A stretch of DNA of 64,000 nucleotides from Dichotomocladium elegans (Eukaryota; Mucoromycota; Mucoromycetes; Mucorales; Lichtheimiaceae), in assembly GCA_025716815.1 (NCBI GenBank), contig JAIXMN010000040.1, positions 124,001-188,000 on the forward strand, in the 5' to 3' direction. The position numbers were made by a program, and so were the translations under genes. The notes under the pieces are model-generated. The model made no database searches. It was given only the letters and a program-made list of their open reading frames with translations, and was not told where the DNA came from. Of the stretch, positions 44,361-53,672 are shown in pieces (position 1 is the stretch's first letter; each line of letters opens with the position of its first letter).

Positions 44361-45829
44361 TCCTTTTTTTAATACTTTCGAACGACATTCATGCTATGTG
44401 CTCAAAGAATCAATAATGCTGTTGTTGCTTGAACAAAGCGTGTACCTGTCAAAAGAACCATTGGACCGACCATGATATCAGATATCTATTCTGGGAACAA
44501 ATGCTTGACAGAACGGACAGGTGTCGGAAAAAATTTTGAGCCAATTTCAGGCCCGGCAATTTCTTTATGCTCCTTCTATTTTCCAAATGTGTTCGGACAG
44601 GCAATGGCAGTGCTGAGGTCATGCGACAAACAAGTCAATGCGTCATTCTCATGCCGGCCTTTCATTCACCTCCAAAGCATTATTAATGCCATTTACTATT
44701 GATACGTTGCTTTCAGCTACATTTATTTCACGATCATTTCACGCAATCAAGTCGATAAATTTTGCGAACAAGCACAATTTATTTGTCGCGAATTGAGCAA
44801 TGTTGCGTGGCCCTCTTACCCCAGCTGCCTTTACGATCTCCCAGTTATCCTAATCAACCACAAATTGCAGTTTGATCCATTCCATTTATATTACTGGAAC
44901 ACTTGATGCTTCCCTCAATTGTTGTGCGCCACAACAGCTCTGTTTATGGTAAGTGTTAGTGAGCTGTTTGACTTTTTCACCATTCGTTATTTGTACCCGC
45001 AGCTATACTCGTCGCGATGTCCCTGGTGATTTGCAGTGGCTGCTACTTCTATCACCGACGTCGAAGGTGTATACTGTGCAAAGGAGAATCGATTACTGTC
45101 AGTGAAGAGACGAAGAGGATCTTATATGGAATAAAAGGAATGTACAATACCGCCATCGGTATGAGGACAATAAAGAATATGCTACCACATGGAATGAAGA
45201 TTAATATATGATAAAGAGAAGGGTGGAATAGTGGATTGAGATTTCTGAGAGAAGACGAGGATAGAATGACCAAAAGGCTGATGTTCCACTATGGCGAAGT
45301 ATAGAGATGACTATATGAGATGGATTATAGCTAGGGTTCCATGGGTGGAAATATGTATACTAAATCGAGGCGCAGGTTGCGTTTGTGATCATTGCTTGGT
45401 GAAAACCAAGAAATACTGATCGCTGGAAAATGAGAAAAGGAAATACAGAAATATGGGGAAAAGCGCATGGCCGTGGAATGATTGATATGGAAGGAATATT
45501 TACTTTCGAGGAGTTTGCGTGATTTTTTTACCTTTCACGTTCTGCAAATATAAAACCTGAGATATCCTAAAAGAGATGTGTATTGAGCCAGCTTCACATC
45601 GAAATACTACCAGCTATTATCTAAAGAGTCGGTCATTTCGCCAAAGTCAACTATGTATGAGCTATAACGAAGCTACATTTCTTGCTGGTTTTGTTTATTC
45701 CGCAACTTTGCACTAACTGTATTCCTCATTCTCAAACTCTCACATCCCATTTCTTGCACATCTGTAATTGCTATTGTTATACATTAACAGGATTATAATG
45801 GTAGGAACCCAATGTCTAGGTTGATTTGG
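44361..45829. other. Non-coding stretch inside the hAT element
   Basis: About 1.4 kb with no recognisable gene; the longest frame is 76 codons and has no known motif. A small plus-strand frame at 45017-45211 (SLVICSGCYFYHRRRRCILC) has four cysteines but no support beyond that. Confidence 0.4.
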
Positions 45830-46903
45830 ACAGATCTAACGAATCGGAACAGATCCGCGAAGTGCAATTCGTATGCGATCCGGATCGGTTCAGATCCGTG
45901 AAGTGCAATCCGTATGAGATCCGGATTGCAAATGTCCTACACCGGATCCGCAAAATCTGAGATGAGGTCAATCCGAATCCACACCATTGCCTTTTGATCC
46001 GGATCGGATCATAAGATCCGGATTCGATGAGAAACCCTAGTGCTCTCCGAAGGGTCAGCTCTCTGCATTCAGCGTACATCCCGCTGCATTATGTACTCAT
46101 GCATCCATTTGGGGAAGAAGGATGGTACCCCGATCTGTGGAGCCAGTCATCCCACGGTGCGCCTGTGAAAGTCACTCTGCGAACATATTCGGCGTATATG
46201 CTCATGGTTCGTCAAGGCCCCAGGCAAACATTCGACCATCATTTCGGCAGGCTTTTCCAACAATTGTTGGTGGATAACTTCGCACGGATTGAGAGTGCTC
46301 GCCTTGACTACCTACGTCAAAATCAGGATGACCTGCGAAGGGAGGTCTACAGTGGTATTGGTGATAATGTTGACCCGCGGCAGGTGGGGCAGCGGACCAT
46401 CTTACCTTCAAGCTTTACTGGTGGGACGCGCTACATGAAGCAGATGGAGCAAGACGCGTTGGCGATCGTTCGTGAAAGGGGCGATCCATCCCTTTTTATC
46501 ACCTTCACATGCAATCCGCGATGGCCCGAAATTACACGAGAACTTCTCCCTGGACAGAAAACCCATGACCATCCTGACCTTTGCTCTCGAATCTTTTCCA
46601 TGAAGATGAAGGAGATTATCAAGCATATCACCGATGATAGGTGTTTTGGCCAAGTCGATGGGTATGTGGCAACCGTGGAATTCCAAAAACGCGGTTTACC
46701 ACATATCCATATGATATTCATCCTTTCTGAAGAAGACCGACCAAATACGGTATCTGATTGGGATCGCTTTGTTTGCGCAGAACTTCCAGACGAGGCTACT
46801 CAACCAGAGCTCTTTCATACAGTAAAGGCGACAATGATCCACGGACCATGCGGGCAGTATAAAGCGGGCCAACCCTGTTGTGCAAAAACTGGCAAATGCA
46901 ATA

Positions 46904-47268
46904 CAGGATTTTCAAGAAGAACTTTGCCACAAATTTTAGTTGTTCATATAGACCGTCTAGGTTTTTCGTTTTTTTTGCTTCAAATTCGAATACCAATTTT
47001 AGTATTTCATTTCTCTTCTTCCTTTGAAATTAGAATGAAACATAAATGGTTGGCCTCCCAAAATTATTCTGGTGTAAAAGGAGGAGAAGGAAGACTCACA
47101 TATAGCCTTGGTTGACATGTTCTTGCTGCTATTGCCTTTAAATTTGACAAAAGGGTAGCAACGAAATACTAAAATTTGTATTTGAATTTGAAGCCCAAAA
47201 AAACGAAAAACCTAGACAGTCTATACGAACAACTAAAATTTGTGGCAAAGTTCTTCTTGAAAAACCTG
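46904..47268 (+). mobile_element. mini-TA MITE in Helitron-2 (first)
   Basis: 365 bp with TA at 46902-46903 and 47269-47270. The right end has a point change (AAAACCTG). Confidence 0.92.
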
Positions 47269-47436
47269 TAAGATGTTCCCAAAAAGCTTCTGCCCTGAAA
47301 CACGCAAGAACAGTGACGGATTTCCGCTATATCGTAGACGCATGAACACAGCCCAAGGATATACATTTCCCAACCTTGACATTCCTGTTGATAATTCTTG
47401 GGTTGTTCCTTACAATCCATACCTGTCCTACAAATA

Positions 47437-47803
47437 CAGGATTTTCAAGAAGAACTTTGCCACAAATTTTAGTTGTTTGTATAGACCGTCTAGGTTTTTC
47501 GTTTTTTTTTTGCTTCAAATTCGAATACCATTTTTAGTATTTCGTTTCTCTTCTTCCTTTGAAATTAGAATGAAACATAAATGGTTGGCCTCCCAAAATT
47601 ATTCTGGTGTAAAAGGAGGAGAAGGAAGACTCACATATAGCCTTGGTTGACATGTTCTTGCTGCTATTGCCTTTAAATTTGACAAAAGGGTAGCAACGAA
47701 ATACTAAAATTTGTATTCGAATTTGAAGCGAAAAAAAACGAAAAACCTAGACGGTCTATATGAACAACTAAAATTTGTGGCAAAGTTCTTCTTGAAAATC
47801 CTG
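47437..47803 (+). mobile_element. mini-TA MITE in Helitron-2 (second)
   Basis: 367 bp with TA at 47435-47436 and 47804-47805, close to the copies at 21695 and 46904. Confidence 0.92.
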
Positions 47804-48036
47804 TATAACGCCCATATTAATGTCGAGATTTGCACAACATCCAGAGCGATCAAGTATCTGTGCAAGTACATCACAAAAGGTTCTGATCGAGCGCTGCTTG
47901 AGATTTCTGAAAACCAAATCCTGCCTCTGCCTCCACATCCGCCGCTACTACCACAACTCCTGCTCCTGTCTCTGCTGACAAGGACGAGATCCTTCAGTAC
48001 CAGAATGCGAGGTACATTGCACCAAGTGAAGCATTC

Positions 48037-48353
48037 TGTAGCAGTAGCTACAGTGACGGGTCACTCTTGACCGACGACCAAGATACTACAAGGATAACGA
48101 TCACGATCAAGACCGCATCTCCGGCGACGACATTATGTACCACTCTCACTTTCTCTGTACGACGATCCTATATGTATACCACTGTAATTACCCCGCTACT
48201 GTTTACTATATAAACAAGGATGCCCTGTGACGTCGGGCATCCCCACGTTGTATTATTATAATCATCGTTCTTCTCGTCGCGTTCGCGCTTCCTCCACGCT
48301 GTATATCAGACGCTCTTTGTAAGTACTCGCACAACAGTGCCTGTACTGTTACA
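48037..48353 (+). repeat. 5' LTR of Ty3 G
   Basis: Starts TGTAGCAG and ends CTGTTACA (imperfect inverted ends), with TATATAAACAAGG at about 48209 and the PBS shortly after. Only one copy is present, so the exact 3' end could differ by a few bases. Confidence 0.7.
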
Positions 48354-48355
48354 GT

Positions 48356-48367
48356 TGGTAGCTGATG
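48356..48367 (+). promoter_or_regulatory. Primer binding site of Ty3 G
   Basis: TGGTAGCTGATG begins 3 bases after the LTR. The TGG start is complementary to a tRNA CCA end. The same 12 bases occur at 62603-62614 before gag I, suggesting a shared tRNA primer. Confidence 0.65.
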
Positions 48368-48611
48368 TAGTTTCGAACACTGCATCATCTCGACGTGATA
48401 TACTCGCTTGTTTTTCGACGTTATGAACGACGTGCCATTTTGCGCGGGTTCCTCTTTACCATAAAAGACACGACGCTCACGGAAACTATCTTTCGACGCT
48501 AGGACACACAAAAGAAAGATCAAGTTTCGACGCACGAACCACACCACCGCCAACCAAGTCTCTCTCGCTTCTTCTGTCTCCTCTGTCGACCTTCCCCACA
48601 AGCCTCCCGCC

Positions 48612-49940
48612 ATGTCTGCTCCCACTGAGAACCACCCTCTTGCGGCAACCGCCTCGGCCGCGACGCTGGAGCCCATAATTGGGTCGATCCAGGAATTGTC
48701 CGCTCGTGCTGAGCGGACAGACGAGAACTTCCGCCAAGTCCGTGCGGAGTTCGAGAATTTTGGGGCCACCCTGCAAGCAGCCGACGACTCCTTCACCAAG
48801 GCCATGGCGGCGAACGACCGCCGCGTGGGCGGCATCGAGCAGCAGCTCCAGGAGGTCTCCACGGGGCTTACAGCCCAAAACGCCCATCTGGCGGACGTGG
48901 CAGCGACGCTTGCTGCCATCCAGACCCAGCTGTCGGCCCTTTCTCTTGGTGTTGCCTCCGCCACGTCCAACACCGACGCTACCTCCGCCCCTGCCACGGC
49001 TGCTGTTGCCACTTCGGTGGTGACTGCAGCGACGCCTGGCGACGCTCCCTCGGATGCCAAACGCATCAAGATCGTGGCTCCGGACGCGAAGTTTTCGGGG
49101 GGTGACCCCAACGCTTTGGAGGACTGGCTGTTTGGGCTCACGCGGTATTACCGCAACGCCCGTAACTCCACCGACGCCGAGAAGGTGGATTACGCGGCGA
49201 GTCTTTTGACTGACGGAGCCCTCAGCTGGTTCCGACTCCTTTGCGTGGAGAACAAGGAGCCCCGCACGTGGGGTGACTTTACGACGGCCCTGCGGCAACG
49301 CTGGTTACCCCCAAACCAGGACGAGCTGAACCGCAGCAAGTGGGAGGCGACGCGCCAACGTACGACCGTACCGTCGTATGTGGCGGCCTTCAACGACGCG
49401 AAGGGACGCTGCAACCAGCAGGAGTTGTCCGACGCTGAGGTGCGCCGACGGTTTTTGCATGGCCTAAAGCCGAATGTGCAGCGTTGGGTCCGTTTTAAGG
49501 ACCCAAAGTCGTACGACGAGGCCGTGCTCTTGGCCACCCGTTATGACGCGACCTGGGGCGACGGTAATGCCCTAGGCCTTGGCAGTAGCATTCATGCTCC
49601 TGTCGACGAGATGGAGGTTGACGGGGTAGAACGGCGACGTTCTACCCGACGAGTGTCCGGCCAACCTTCTGGACTTTCTTGGGCCGAAGTCCAGCGCCGC
49701 AACCTTTGTGTTCGGTGCTATAAGCCCGGACACCAGGGCAAGCACTGCCCCCAGTATGGCGATGCCAACCGTTCCTCTGGCCGTTCCTCTGGCCGCTCTT
49801 CTGGCCGTTCCTCTGGGCGTTCCTCTGGCCGTTCCGGTCGTTCCTCGGGCTCTCGGCGCTCTCGTTCTCGCTCTCGCTCCCGTTCCCGCTCTCGCTCTCG
49901 CTCGGCGCCCCGTTCCGCCAATGCGGTGGAAAAAAACTAG
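48612..49940 (+). CDS. Ty3 G Gag protein
   Basis: 442 residues from ATG 48612. The N-terminal third is helical (IQELSARAERTDENFRQVRA). The retrotransposon Gag domain follows (FSGGDPNALEDWLFGLTRYY, LLTDGALSWFRLLC, FTTALRQRWLPPN, VPSYVAAFNDAKGRCNQQEL, RRRFLHGLKPNVQRWVRF). A zinc knuckle CVRCYKPGHQGKHC (CCHC) precedes a tail of RSSG and SR repeats that is probably basic and RNA-binding. It ends VEKN-TAG. The frame is intact. It forms the particle that packages the element's RNA. Confidence 0.93.
   Translation: MSAPTENHPLAATASAATLEPIIGSIQELSARAERTDENFRQVRAEFENFGATLQAADDSFTKAMAANDRRVGGIEQQLQEVSTGLTAQNAHLADVAATLAAIQTQLSALSLGVASATSNTDATSAPATAAVATSVVTAATPGDAPSDAKRIKIVAPDAKFSGGDPNALEDWLFGLTRYYRNARNSTDAEKVDYAASLLTDGALSWFRLLCVENKEPRTWGDFTTALRQRWLPPNQDELNRSKWEATRQRTTVPSYVAAFNDAKGRCNQQELSDAEVRRRFLHGLKPNVQRWVRFKDPKSYDEAVLLATRYDATWGDGNALGLGSSIHAPVDEMEVDGVERRRSTRRVSGQPSGLSWAEVQRRNLCVRCYKPGHQGKHCPQYGDANRSSGRSSGRSSGRSSGRSSGRSGRSSGSRRSRSRSRSRSRSRSRSAPRSANAVEKN
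49931..49940 (+). promoter_or_regulatory. Candidate -1 ribosomal frameshift site at the gag stop
   Basis: In the gag frame the last codons are GAA AAA AAC TAG. This places the heptamer A AAA AAC (49931-49937) in the canonical X XXY YYZ phase directly before the stop. Slipping back one base gives GGA AAA AAA CTA GAT, which leads into the pol frame without a stop. A possible downstream stem (CCCC...GGGG, about 49988-50005) lies about 50 nt away. Function is inferred. Confidence 0.75.
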
Positions 49941-52900
49941 ATCCGCCAGTAGAGGCACCCAACTCTGCTGGTTCTCCTCTTTTGTCGCCCCCCGCGAGTG
50001 GGGATAATAAAGACGCATTAGACGTTCCTTATAATGCTCTTTCACGTTTTGCCTTTTCGATTACGGACGTATGCGACGACGATACTTTCACTAACCGCCA
50101 TGTTTTAATCCGACGTGATGGGCTGGTCAATGGGTACCCAGCCCGGATTTTAATTGACAGTGGCGCTACGCACGATTTTGTGACCAGCTCTTTCCTGAAC
50201 CGTTTCCAATTGAGCGACGAATTGGTCAACGACGAACGAATGTCTTCAGTGACGTTTGCCAATGGCAGCATTGGTAACTCGCTGGCATACATTGACGCTA
50301 CTATCGTAATGGACGATTTCAATTCCTCAGTACGGTTATATACAGGTATTGTCAGTAACTCCCATGACGTTCTTTTGGGAAAAAGCTGGCTTTACGACGA
50401 GAACCCCAATATTGACTGGCGGACGAACAAGATGAGCCCTTCCGACGTTCCAATTCAAGTCGAGATCAATTATGCATCCCGGCATGAAGGGAATCAGCTC
50501 ATCGACGCGCCTGACGGGGAAAGCTTTGTGGTCCTCTTTACGGAGAAGTTGGAGTCTGACGGAACCAAGGTTTTCGTACCAGGGTTAGACAAACTTCTCA
50601 AGGACTATGCTGACGTATTTCCCGACGATCTTCCTACTGGGCTGCCACCTGAACGCGACGTTGAACACACCATCCCTCTAGAGCCAGACGCACGACCACC
50701 AGCTCAACGTCTATACCGCTTATCCACACGTGAGTTGGCAGAGCTGAAACGGACGCTCGACGATTTATTGGCAAAGGGGTGGATTAAACCGTCCAGTGCG
50801 CCTTATGGTGCACCGGTTCTGTTTGTGGGCAAGAAGGATGGTACCCTACGAATGGTAGTGGATTATCGAGCTTTGAATCGCGTTACTATAAAGGACCGAT
50901 ACCCATTACCTCGCACCGACGATCTCATGGAGCAGCTCCGTGGTGCCAGAGTGTTCTCGAAGATGGACCTTCGTTCTGGCTATTACCAAATACGAGTCAA
51001 GGAAGACGATGTCCCAAAAACCAGTTTCCTGACGAGATATGGACTCTACGCTTTTACGGTTATGCCAATGGGTCTAGCTTCGGCTCCCTCGACGTTTATG
51101 CGGGCTCTCAACAACGTTTTTCACGACCTCCTCGACGAGTGCGTTATTGTTTACTTGGATGATATTCTCGTCTACAGTAAGACGCCTGAGGATCACGCCA
51201 AACACCTGAATAAGGTTTTGGGACGACTACGTCAACACAAGCTCTACGCCAAATGGTCTAAGTGTGCTTTCGGGATGTCTCGACTTGAGTTCCTTGGACA
51301 TGAGGTAGGGGCTGACGGTGTACGGTGTGAGCCTAGAAAGCTCGACGCGGTCACGAAGTGGACGGCGCCCAAAAGTGTGGGTGACCTCCAGACGTTTCTC
51401 GGATTTTGTAACTATTATCAACGCTTTGTGCACCAGTACGCAGAGGTTACTGTGCCCCTCAACGAACTCCTTCGTAAGGATGTTCCTTGGACGTGGGGTG
51501 ACGCGCAACAGACGGCTTTTGACGAACTAAAGCGACGGCTTACCTCTGCCCCTGTTCTTGCACTTCCTGATCCCTCTCGACGCTTTTACGTGCACACCGA
51601 CGCATCGACTACAGTCGCTATTGGTGGCATTCTCTCCCAGGAACAGGACGATGGTCTTTTGCACCCTGTCGCTTTTGCATCTCGGACTTTGAAAGGTGCA
51701 GAACGGAATTATCCCGTACACGAACTCGAGTTGCTTGCGGTTATTTTTTGTCTTAGTGAATGGCGCCATCATTTGGACGGGCGTCGCTTTACGCTCTTCA
51801 CGGACAACCGCGCTATCTCCACTCTTCACACAAACACGAATCTCTCTTCCCGACAGGCACGATGGCTGGAAAAATTCATGTCTTACCAGTTCGACGTTTA
51901 TCATATTCCTCGCGAAAAGAACGCGGCCGCTGACGCTCTCTCTAAGCGGCCTCCGGATGAGCCGACGCATGCCGACGCCCACATGGCGATACATCATATG
52001 GCTCTTGGGTCCGGGGGGAGACGCTTGGCCACGATCTTATCAAATATTATTGTAAGGACGCACTGTGGACCGACGTTATTGCCAAGTTACGAACCGGGGA
52101 GGAGGTTGACGGTGAATACTCGATGGAGGACGGCATATTATATCGAGTTGTGGATGGACGACGACGAATCTGTGTCCCTCGCATGCCGACGCTGTTAAAT
52201 CGTATATTGCATGACGCACATGATGCACCAGTAGCAGGGCATAGGGGGATCGACGCAACGCTCGAGCGCGTAGGACGCATTTACTACTGGCCTCATATGA
52301 GCAAAACTGTCCGACGATATATATCCACGTGCGACATGTGTCAAAGGGTGAAACCGACGAACTCTAAGCCTGCAGGCCTCTTGCAACCATTGCAACGGGC
52401 TCAGGGACGTTGGGCATCAGTCTCCATGGACTTTATTACGCATTTGCCCAAGACGAAACGCAATTTCGACGCTATCGCAGTATTTGTGGATCGCTTCTCC
52501 AAGCGTGCCCACTTTGCTCCATGCAAGACGACTGATACTGCTGAAGATTTTGCTGATCTGTTCTTTCGAGAGATTTATCGCCAGCATGGTCTACCCGACG
52601 ATCTTGTAAGTGATCGTGACGTACGTTTTACCTCTCGATTCTGGGCCGCTCTCACGAAGATGCTTGGCATCAAACGCAATTTATCGACGGCTTTCCATCC
52701 TCAAAGCGACGGACAGACGGAACGCACGAATCGGACGCTCGAAGACATGCTGCGCAATTACGTCGCTTATGACCAACGTGACTGGGATCGATGGTTACCA
52801 ATTCTAGAGCATACGTATAACGACACCAAGCACGCCTCGATTGGCATCACGCCTTTCTTCGCCGACTTGGGACGGAATGTCTCTCCTGCTCTGACGCCTG

Positions 52901-53316
52901 GTACTCCATCAGACGTGGCTTCGGCCGACGAATTGGCTAGCAAACTTGACTCCATCCGCAAAGAGGTGCTTTTACAGCTCGACGCTGCGGCAGAACGACA
53001 AGCTAAGTATGCTAATGCCAGACGCCGTGAAGTGGAATTGGAAGTGGGTATGCAAGTTCTTGTTAGAACGACGAATATCAATCCCGACATATACTCCTCT
53101 TCCCCGACGAAGAAGTTACTGCCACGATGGGCAGGCCCTTACAATATCCTGGAACGTATTGGGCCTGTGGCATATCGTCTTGCACTCCCTGAGACGATGA
53201 CGGCTCATGACGTTTTTCATATCAGTGCTCTGAAGGTTTATAATGAACCTGACGATGAAGAGCGACGGCCGGACAGACCTCCAGCAGTCATTACACGAAC
53301 GTGTGGTGAACATTGA
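49941..53316 (+). pseudogene. Ty3 G Pol: protease, RT, RNase H, integrase; one frameshift, C-terminus truncated
   Basis: Protease ILIDSGATHDFVTSSF; RT with FSKMDLRSGYYQIRVKEDDV and VIVYLDDILVYSKTPEDHAK (catalytic DD); RNase H FYVHTDASTTVAIGGILSQ and FTLFTDNRAIS; integrase with HDAHDAPVAGHRG...CDMCQRVK (HHCC), VSMDFITHLPKTK, VSDRDVRFTSRFWA, HPQSDGQTERTNRTLEDML (DDE) and the GPY/F module LLPRWAGPYNILERIG. The integrase is in the -1 frame relative to RNase H; the shift maps to the G run 52013-52018. The final residues (TCGEH, stop 53316) are read from the LTR of H, so any chromodomain is lost. Confidence 0.9.
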
Positions 53317-53672
53317 TCCGTGTTAGAGAACTTAGCCGGTTTCACATCACTATCGCCGATATCCTGAAACTAAGACAATGATGAATTTAACACATTGATG
53401 TTCAGGGACCGATATTTTCATATCCGCTTGCGTGACAGGACAATCGCACCTATCAAAGGTACTTCCTCTACCCAGGATCCATCACTGGTCTTGAAGAGGA
53501 CAATGAAAAGAGAATGCTCTCATCCGATACGTCCTAACAGGATTAAGCACTTACATCGCCGTTCTAATAGAATTATTATAAAAGAGAGTTATTTTATTTT
53601 CAGGAATAAACATAAACCTCAAAGATACTTTTATAGTTGTCTTTTTTCATTCTCTCTAATCCATCCATCTCA
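53302..53672 (+). repeat. 5' LTR of H
   Basis: TGTGGTGAACATTGATCCGT to CCATCTCA. Contains ATTATTATAAAAGAGAG (TATA-like) and AGGAATAAACAT (polyadenylation-like). No TGG-type primer site follows directly, so priming may be unusual. Confidence 0.93.

Larger units (their letters stand above)
40823..46041. mobile_element. hAT element with GATCCGGAT-rich subterminal arrays
   Basis: The left end GTTTCTCATTGACGGATCTG and the inverse of the right end (GTTTCTCATCGAATCCGGAT) are similar, and both ends carry dense GGATCGGAT/GATCCGGAT/AATCCG repeats (40836-40985 and 45830-46028), as in hAT subterminal regions. Between them is a hAT transposase (-) and, upstream of it, an H-family LTR. I found no 8-bp target duplication, and the left flank is gag E while the right flank is Helitron-2, so the ends may have been rearranged. 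Confidence 0.7.
46041..48036 (+). pseudogene. Helitron-2 Rep fragment, interrupted by two MITEs
   Basis: It begins at VSSLHSAYIPLHYVLMHPFG, collinear with Helitron-1, and includes LFITFTCNPRWPEIT, VATVEFQKRGLPHIHMIFIL (HUH), IHGPCGQYKAGQPCCAKTGK. Removing the MITE at 46904-47268 (one TA) restores KCN-KMFPKSFCPETRK; removing that at 47437-47803 restores SYKY-NAHINVEICTTSRAIK and YLCKYITKGSDRALLEI. A frame change near 47919 precedes DEILQYQNARYIAPSEAFC, where LTR G starts at 48037. The helicase part is missing on the right and the N-terminus is missing on the left at the hAT end. Confidence 0.85.
48037..53301 (+). mobile_element. Ty3/gypsy G: 5' LTR, gag, pol; 3' end cut by element H
   Basis: 5' LTR, tRNA primer site, gag with slippery stop, and pol in the order PR-RT-RH-IN. 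It is inserted in Helitron-2 at 48037 (after SEAFC). The pol frame runs directly into the 5' LTR of H at 53302, so its C-terminus and 3' LTR are absent. Confidence 0.9.

Noticed and set aside
46027..47115. A fused protein of Helitron Rep plus a hydrophobic tail (FSRRTLPQILVVHIDRLGFS)
   Set aside because: The tail is translated MITE sequence; the same peptide appears wherever a MITE is read in that frame.
48206..49298. Long minus-strand open frames opposite gag G
   Set aside because: Composition-driven shadows in GC-rich coding DNA; the plus-strand gag has clear domains.
49772..49930. CRISPR-like or satellite array
   Set aside because: The repeats are in-frame RSSG and RS codons within gag, without spacers.
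49572..50045. Minus-strand frames rich in Arg/Glu/Gly opposite the RSSG/SR repeats
   Set aside because: They are antisense to the low-complexity tail of gag G and have no independent support.
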